NCBI GenBank assembly: GCA_964486145.1
Contig: CAZAMT010000143.1
Span: 1 to 9,878, forward strand
Length of the DNA: 9,878 bases
Direction: 5' to 3'
From: CAZAMT01 sp964486145
GTDB taxonomy: Bacteria > Bacteroidota > Bacteroidia > Bacteroidales > JAAAOM01
Position 1 is the first letter of the stretch; the number at the start of each line of letters is the position of its first letter. Position numbers and translations under genes: made by a program. The notes under the pieces were generated by a model. That model was not told where the DNA came from and ran no database searches. It saw only the letters and a program-made list of their open reading frames with translations. Of the stretch, positions 7,801 through 9,878 are shown piece by piece.

Positions 7801-7919
7801 CTGGGGTATTCCCGTATCCCGAGAAAATTGAATCCGATAATACCAAACAAAACAATAATAATTGACATTACGATGGCCAGTACTGGCCGTTGTATGCTTA
7901 TGGTTGATAAACTGGGCAT
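4860..7919 (-). CDS. RND multidrug-type efflux pump, HAE1 family (AcrB/MexB-like)
   Basis: A 1019-residue inner-membrane proton antiporter, full length for the family. It has the classic duplicated layout: TM1 (about 11-33), a large periplasmic porter/docking loop, TM2-TM6 (about 335-485), a linker, TM7 (about 525-543), a second periplasmic loop, and TM8-TM12 (about 852-1008). Proton-relay residues are intact: D401-D402 in GLVVDDAIVVLEN (TM4) and K921 in GLVTKNGILIVEFANQ (TM10). The N-terminus (LSTISIQRPVLA) and the YPSVDPP motif at 39-44 are typical HAE1. These features exclude the heavy-metal CusA type, whose relay motifs differ. The substrate cannot be deduced. It follows the adaptor gene by 9 bases, with AAAAGAG just before the ATG, and precedes the TolC-like gene by 12 bases. 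Confidence 0.96.
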   Translation of the reverse strand: MPSLSTISIQRPVLAIVMSIIIVLFGIIGFNFLGIREYPSVDPPIISVTTIYTGASAEIIETQITEPLEESINGIAGIKTLTSVSRDGRSTITVEFDLDVDLEAAANDVRDRVSRALYNLPPDADPPVVAKRDADSRPIVFLNIKSDKRSLLELTEIADNLFKERLQTIPGVSQVNIWGEKMYSMRLWMYPEKLTAFEITPVDIYNAVRANNLELPSGRVEGDDVELTVRTVGRINTPEQYNNLIIKEDGSNIVRFRDIGYAELGPENERTILKRDGIPMVGVVLYPQPGSNHIEITDEFYQRVDQIELDLAPDLELGIGFDTTRYIHQSIDEVQQTIFIAFGLVVLIIFIFLRDWRTTLIPVITIPIALIGSFFIMYIANFSINVLTLLGIVLAIGLVVDDAIVVLENIYKRVEAGEDPKESSEKGIKEIFFAIVSTTIALASVFIPVIFLQGLTGRLFREFGIVVAGAVIISSFVALTLSPMLCSKILKQRKQHNWLYTKTEPFFQWLNTKYNRSLEAFMKQRWLAFVIIAISIGVAFLVGTHLPQELAPLEDRNEFFISATGPEGATFEYMDEFVDSVNQMTLRVIPEMDALISVTSPGFGASSSINSAFFRANLIDASRRDSSQSEIVQRYREHLANYTKARTFVAEPQSIGQGRSGLPVQYVIQAPNLDMLKEILPTFLERSRQDPTFNFIDVDLKFNKPEIKIEIDRDKARLMGISVQDIAQTLQLALSGQRFGYFIMNGQQYQIIGQVVKQKRDEPFDLRELYVKNHNGQLIPMDNVVSLEEQSTPPQLYRFNRYASATVAAGLAEGKTIGDGIEAMNRIKDEVLDETYTTALTGVSAEFQESSSNLFFAFIFAIVLIYLVLSAQFESFRDPFTIMFTVPLALAGALFSLLLFNETINIFSQIGMIMLIGLVTKNGILIVEFANQRKARGHNTKDAIIGAAELRFRPILMTSLSTILGILPIALALGAGAESRVSMGIAVIGGLLFATVLTLYVIPAIYSYLSGKQKRLIRM

Positions 7920-7928
7920 CTCTTTTAA

Positions 7929-8999
7929 CTAATTTAATGATGTAACTCGCACAGGTGAACCTTCCCTGATTTCAAGAATTCCCGAGGTAATTACTGTATC
8001 TCCCGGCGCCAATCCTTTTGTGATTTGAATGTTGTCATCGGTTCTGATTCCAATCTCTACATTTACAGCACGGGCCTGACCGTTTTGGAGTAAAAAAACT
8101 TTATGGGTATTTAATTCAGGGATAACGGAAATGTTTGGAACCATAAGTGCTTCATCAATGGTCTCAAGATTTAAAGAGACATTTACGAATTTACCAGGAA
8201 ATAAATCGTTGGTTTTATTGTTGGAGATAGCCCTGATTTTGAGGGTACGCGTTTGAGGATCTATTTGAGGTTCAATTGCATAAATTACTCCTTCATACGG
8301 TTTGTCAAAATTATCAACAGTAAATCGGATGGTTTGGTTTTCACTGATTAGATGACTATATCTGCCAGGTATGGAAAAGTCGATTTTTATAGGATTTATG
8401 CTTAAAAAGCTTGCAATAGTGGTATTGGTATTTACAAAAGCTCCTTCACTGACATACCTTAGACCAACGATCCCGTTGAATGGTGCCAGAATCTTTGTTT
8501 TATCAAGTTGAGCTTCCACTTCCCTGATATCAGCTTCTGCTTTGTTTAATTCTGTTAAAGCAACTTCATATTCTTCTTTGCTTATTGCCTCTTTCTCAAA
8601 TAAAACCTGTTGACGGTATTCATTATCTTCATTCAATTTTTTCTGAAGTTTCAATTTTTCAAGGCGGGCTTTCAAATCAGCATCATTGATGGTTAGTAAA
8701 CACGTACCTTTTTCAATACGGTCTCCTTCTTCAAAATAAATATTTGTCACTTTTCCGGGCATTTCCGTGGATAATTCTACATATTCGTTGGCAATTAAAG
8801 ATCCGGTTACTGTTAGGTTGTTTTCCAGTTGTTGTGATTTTACAATTACTGCATTAACAGCAACCGGCCCACCAGCTCCCCTGGCAGAAACAGCCTGTGC
8901 GGAATTGTTTTTAAAAAATCCAATTTTATAATTCAGAATAAGAAATAATAGCAGGACGGAGATGGCAATGAAGGATATTACTTTAATATTTTTTTTCAT
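7929..8999 (-). CDS. Periplasmic adaptor (membrane-fusion protein) of the RND pump
   Basis: This is the HlyD/AcrA-like adaptor that links the RND pump to the outer-membrane channel. From the ATG at 8999 it has 356 residues. Residues 7-24 form an uncleaved membrane anchor or signal. The lipoyl half-motif GKVTNIYFEEGDRIEKG is at 82-98, followed by a charged alpha-helical hairpin (about 108-168). The second lipoyl half ILAPFNGIVGLRYVSEGAFV is at 170-189, followed by beta-barrel and membrane-proximal domains ending PGDTVITSGILEIREGSPVRV. No lipobox is present. The frame is open further upstream to a TTG at 9032, but the ATG has a better A-rich leader and gives a normal MKKN N-terminus, so I prefer it. 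It is first in the operon. No local regulator gene is seen. Confidence 0.93.
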   Translation of the reverse strand: MKKNIKVISFIAISVLLLFLILNYKIGFFKNNSAQAVSARGAGGPVAVNAVIVKSQQLENNLTVTGSLIANEYVELSTEMPGKVTNIYFEEGDRIEKGTCLLTINDADLKARLEKLKLQKKLNEDNEYRQQVLFEKEAISKEEYEVALTELNKAEADIREVEAQLDKTKILAPFNGIVGLRYVSEGAFVNTNTTIASFLSINPIKIDFSIPGRYSHLISENQTIRFTVDNFDKPYEGVIYAIEPQIDPQTRTLKIRAISNNKTNDLFPGKFVNVSLNLETIDEALMVPNISVIPELNTHKVFLLQNGQARAVNVEIGIRTDDNIQITKGLAPGDTVITSGILEIREGSPVRVTSLN

Positions 9000-9057
9000 G
9001 AATTGTTTGTTCAATTTTGATGATCGGATCAATTAGCCTTATTAATTAACTTGATTG

Positions 9058-9086
9058 AACTCCCCGAAAAAATATCGGGGCAAGTT
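9058..9086 (-). promoter_or_regulatory. Strong hairpin in the efflux-operon leader region
   Basis: CCCCGA (9062-9067) and TCGGGG (9075-9080) form a perfect 6-bp stem with a 7-base A-rich loop. AACT (9058-9061) with AGTT (9083-9086) adds four more pairs across a CA bulge. Neither strand has a T-run after it, so it is not an ordinary intrinsic terminator. It lies 59 bases upstream of the adaptor ATG and could be a leader structure of the efflux mRNA or a protein-binding site. Confidence 0.4.
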
Positions 9087-9104
9087 GTCCTCTGTTCATA
9101 AATT

Positions 9105-9124
9105 ATTTACAGTCGACTATTTAC
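9105..9124. promoter_or_regulatory. ATTTAC direct repeats around an AGTCGACT palindrome
   Basis: ATTTAC at 9105-9110 and 9119-9124 flank the perfect 8-base palindrome AGTCGACT (9111-9118), giving a 14-base repeat period. It lies in the divergent region between the efflux operon and the CPXCG gene, where an operator would be expected. No cognate regulator is encoded in the window, so this is a candidate site only. Confidence 0.25.
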
Positions 9125-9144
9125 GGTGTCATGATTTGTACTAA

Positions 9145-9152
9145 CAAAAATA
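9145..9152 (-). promoter_or_regulatory. Possible -7 box for the efflux operon
   Basis: On the minus strand TATTTTTG (9152-9145) fits TAnnTTTG. Transcription would start near 9139, giving a leader of about 140 bases that includes the 9058-9086 hairpin and the AGTCGACT cluster. No TTTG/TTG box is seen at the expected distance upstream, so this is a weak assignment. I found no perfect -7 box closer to the gene. Confidence 0.25.
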
Positions 9153-9239
9153 ATAATCCTTGGTTTAACTGTTCCGGTTTTAAAACGAATTATTTTTTTA
9201 ACATCTTCGCGACCATTAAATGTCAAAATCTTCTCTACC

Positions 9240-9428
9240 ATGAGCCAAATGGAACACACATTGCTTTGTCCATACTGCAATGCTCAAATTGCTGTTTTAG
9301 TCGATCCTTCTGTTGAGCATCAGGAATACATTGAAGATTGTGAAATATGTTGTCGCCCTTTGGTAATCAACTATAAAATTGATAATGGAGAACTTGCATA
9401 CTTTGATGCGAATGTGTTGGAACAATAG
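9240..9428 (+). CDS. CPXCG-motif cysteine-rich zinc-ribbon protein
   Basis: A 62-residue cytoplasmic protein of the Cys_rich_CPXCG family. C10 and C13 in CPYCNAQ and C34, C37 and C38 in EDCEICCRP are the likely zinc ligands, and between them lies LVDPSVEHQEYIEDC, a segment typical of the family. The usual CPxCG glycine is Asn14 here. Members are common in Gammaproteobacteria and Bacteroidota, and no function is established. The ATG at 9240 fits the family length, though an ATG at 9249 (MEHTLLCPYC) is also possible. It is transcribed divergently from the efflux operon and converges on the DUF2750 gene, with only 3 bases between the two stop codons. Confidence 0.88.
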   Translation: MSQMEHTLLCPYCNAQIAVLVDPSVEHQEYIEDCEICCRPLVINYKIDNGELAYFDANVLEQ

Positions 9429-9431
9429 CAT

Positions 9432-9830
9432 TTAAAATTTTTTGGAAGCATCCTTCAAATGGCTTTTCATTTCGATCGGTTGTATTGGAATAACCTGCAT
9501 GTTGTCTTTTGGAAACGCTCCAATAATAATTTGGTCGTTCTCAAGTTCTTCAAGCCACGCTAAAAACTCTTTCAAATTCATACTGGTTGCCGTATAATCT
9601 TCCCAGTCATCTGAAATATACTTCATTGTCGAATTTTCATGGGGCCACACGGGAATATACTCATTACCTGATGGATCTTCAAACATTGCAAACATTCCAT
9701 CACTGGCTTGCAGTAACCAAACCATTCCTGATTCAACGATTTGTTGGATGAGATAAGCATAACGTTCGTTGTCTGATGATTTGTCCACATCAATTGCTGT
9801 CATATGATTAAATTTAATGGTTGTTTTCAT
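9432..9830 (-). CDS. DUF2750 family protein
   Basis: A 132-residue acidic soluble protein from the ATG at 9830. Family landmarks are MVWLLQASDGMFAMFEDPSG (36-55), the PVWPH motif (60-64), DDWEDYTATSMNLKEFLAWLEEL (74-96) and an AFPKDNMQVIPIQP segment (105-118). These match the layout of DUF2750 proteins, whose function is unknown. There is no signal peptide or membrane helix. The frame is open upstream to a TTG at 9851, but the ATG follows an A-rich stretch and gives a better N-terminus. The gene ends 3 bases from the stop of the convergent CPXCG gene, with no visible terminator between them. Its promoter is not evident in the 48 bases left before the window edge. Confidence 0.75.
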   Translation of the reverse strand: MKTTIKFNHMTAIDVDKSSDNERYAYLIQQIVESGMVWLLQASDGMFAMFEDPSGNEYIPVWPHENSTMKYISDDWEDYTATSMNLKEFLAWLEELENDQIIIGAFPKDNMQVIPIQPIEMKSHLKDASKKF

Positions 9831-9878
9831 GTGTTTAAAATTTGTGACCAAACCTGAAATTTGGCACTCATTTCAATC

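Noticed and set aside
4860..7919. Several plus-strand open frames of 70-110 codons opposite the RND pump gene
   Set aside because: They lie entirely inside a well-conserved full-length coding gene, have no recognisable domains and show the low-quality composition of antisense frames.
9131..9316. A 61-codon plus-strand frame overlapping the start of the CPXCG gene
   Set aside because: It overlaps the CPXCG frame, which has clear zinc-ribbon motifs, and its own translation has no family signature.

Overview
The window looks like chromosomal DNA from a Bacteroidota (Bacteroidetes) bacterium. The evidence is protein style (a YciH-type SUI1 protein, a cytochrome c/PQQ dehydrogenase fusion, a CPXCG zinc-ribbon protein, a DUF2750 protein), the lack of Shine-Dalgarno sequences with A-rich stretches before start codons, and octamers matching the Bacteroidetes -7 promoter box TAnnTTTG. 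The species cannot be determined from this sequence.

Layout. Bases 1-205 hold a short periodic ATCAGCG repeat and a likely promoter. A SUI1/YciH gene (206-553, +) follows. After a 156-base gap comes an AT-rich gene for an Abi_2-family HEPN protein (710-1408, +). The gap carries, on the minus strand, what looks like a complete small-RNA unit: a promoter, a roughly 60-nt structured transcript and a stem followed by U7. From 1450 to about 9000 all genes are on the minus strand. In transcription order they are a membrane-fusion protein, an RND (HAE1-type) pump and a TolC-like outer-membrane channel (a tight tripartite efflux operon with gaps of 9 and 12 bases), then a cytochrome c-PQQ sugar dehydrogenase fusion and an O6-alkylguanine-DNA alkyltransferase (14-base gap). 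A 240-base divergent region (9000-9239), with a strong hairpin and a repeat/palindrome cluster, separates the efflux operon from a small CPXCG zinc-ribbon gene (9240-9428, +). That gene converges, 3 bases apart, on a DUF2750 gene (9432-9830, -).

How the genes work together. The three efflux proteins should form one envelope-spanning drug or metabolite exporter. The dehydrogenase is an exported redox enzyme whose electrons can pass through its own heme domain. The most interesting part is the Abi/HEPN gene with its candidate divergent small RNA. It resembles an RNA-partnered abortive-infection or toxin-antitoxin module sitting between housekeeping genes.
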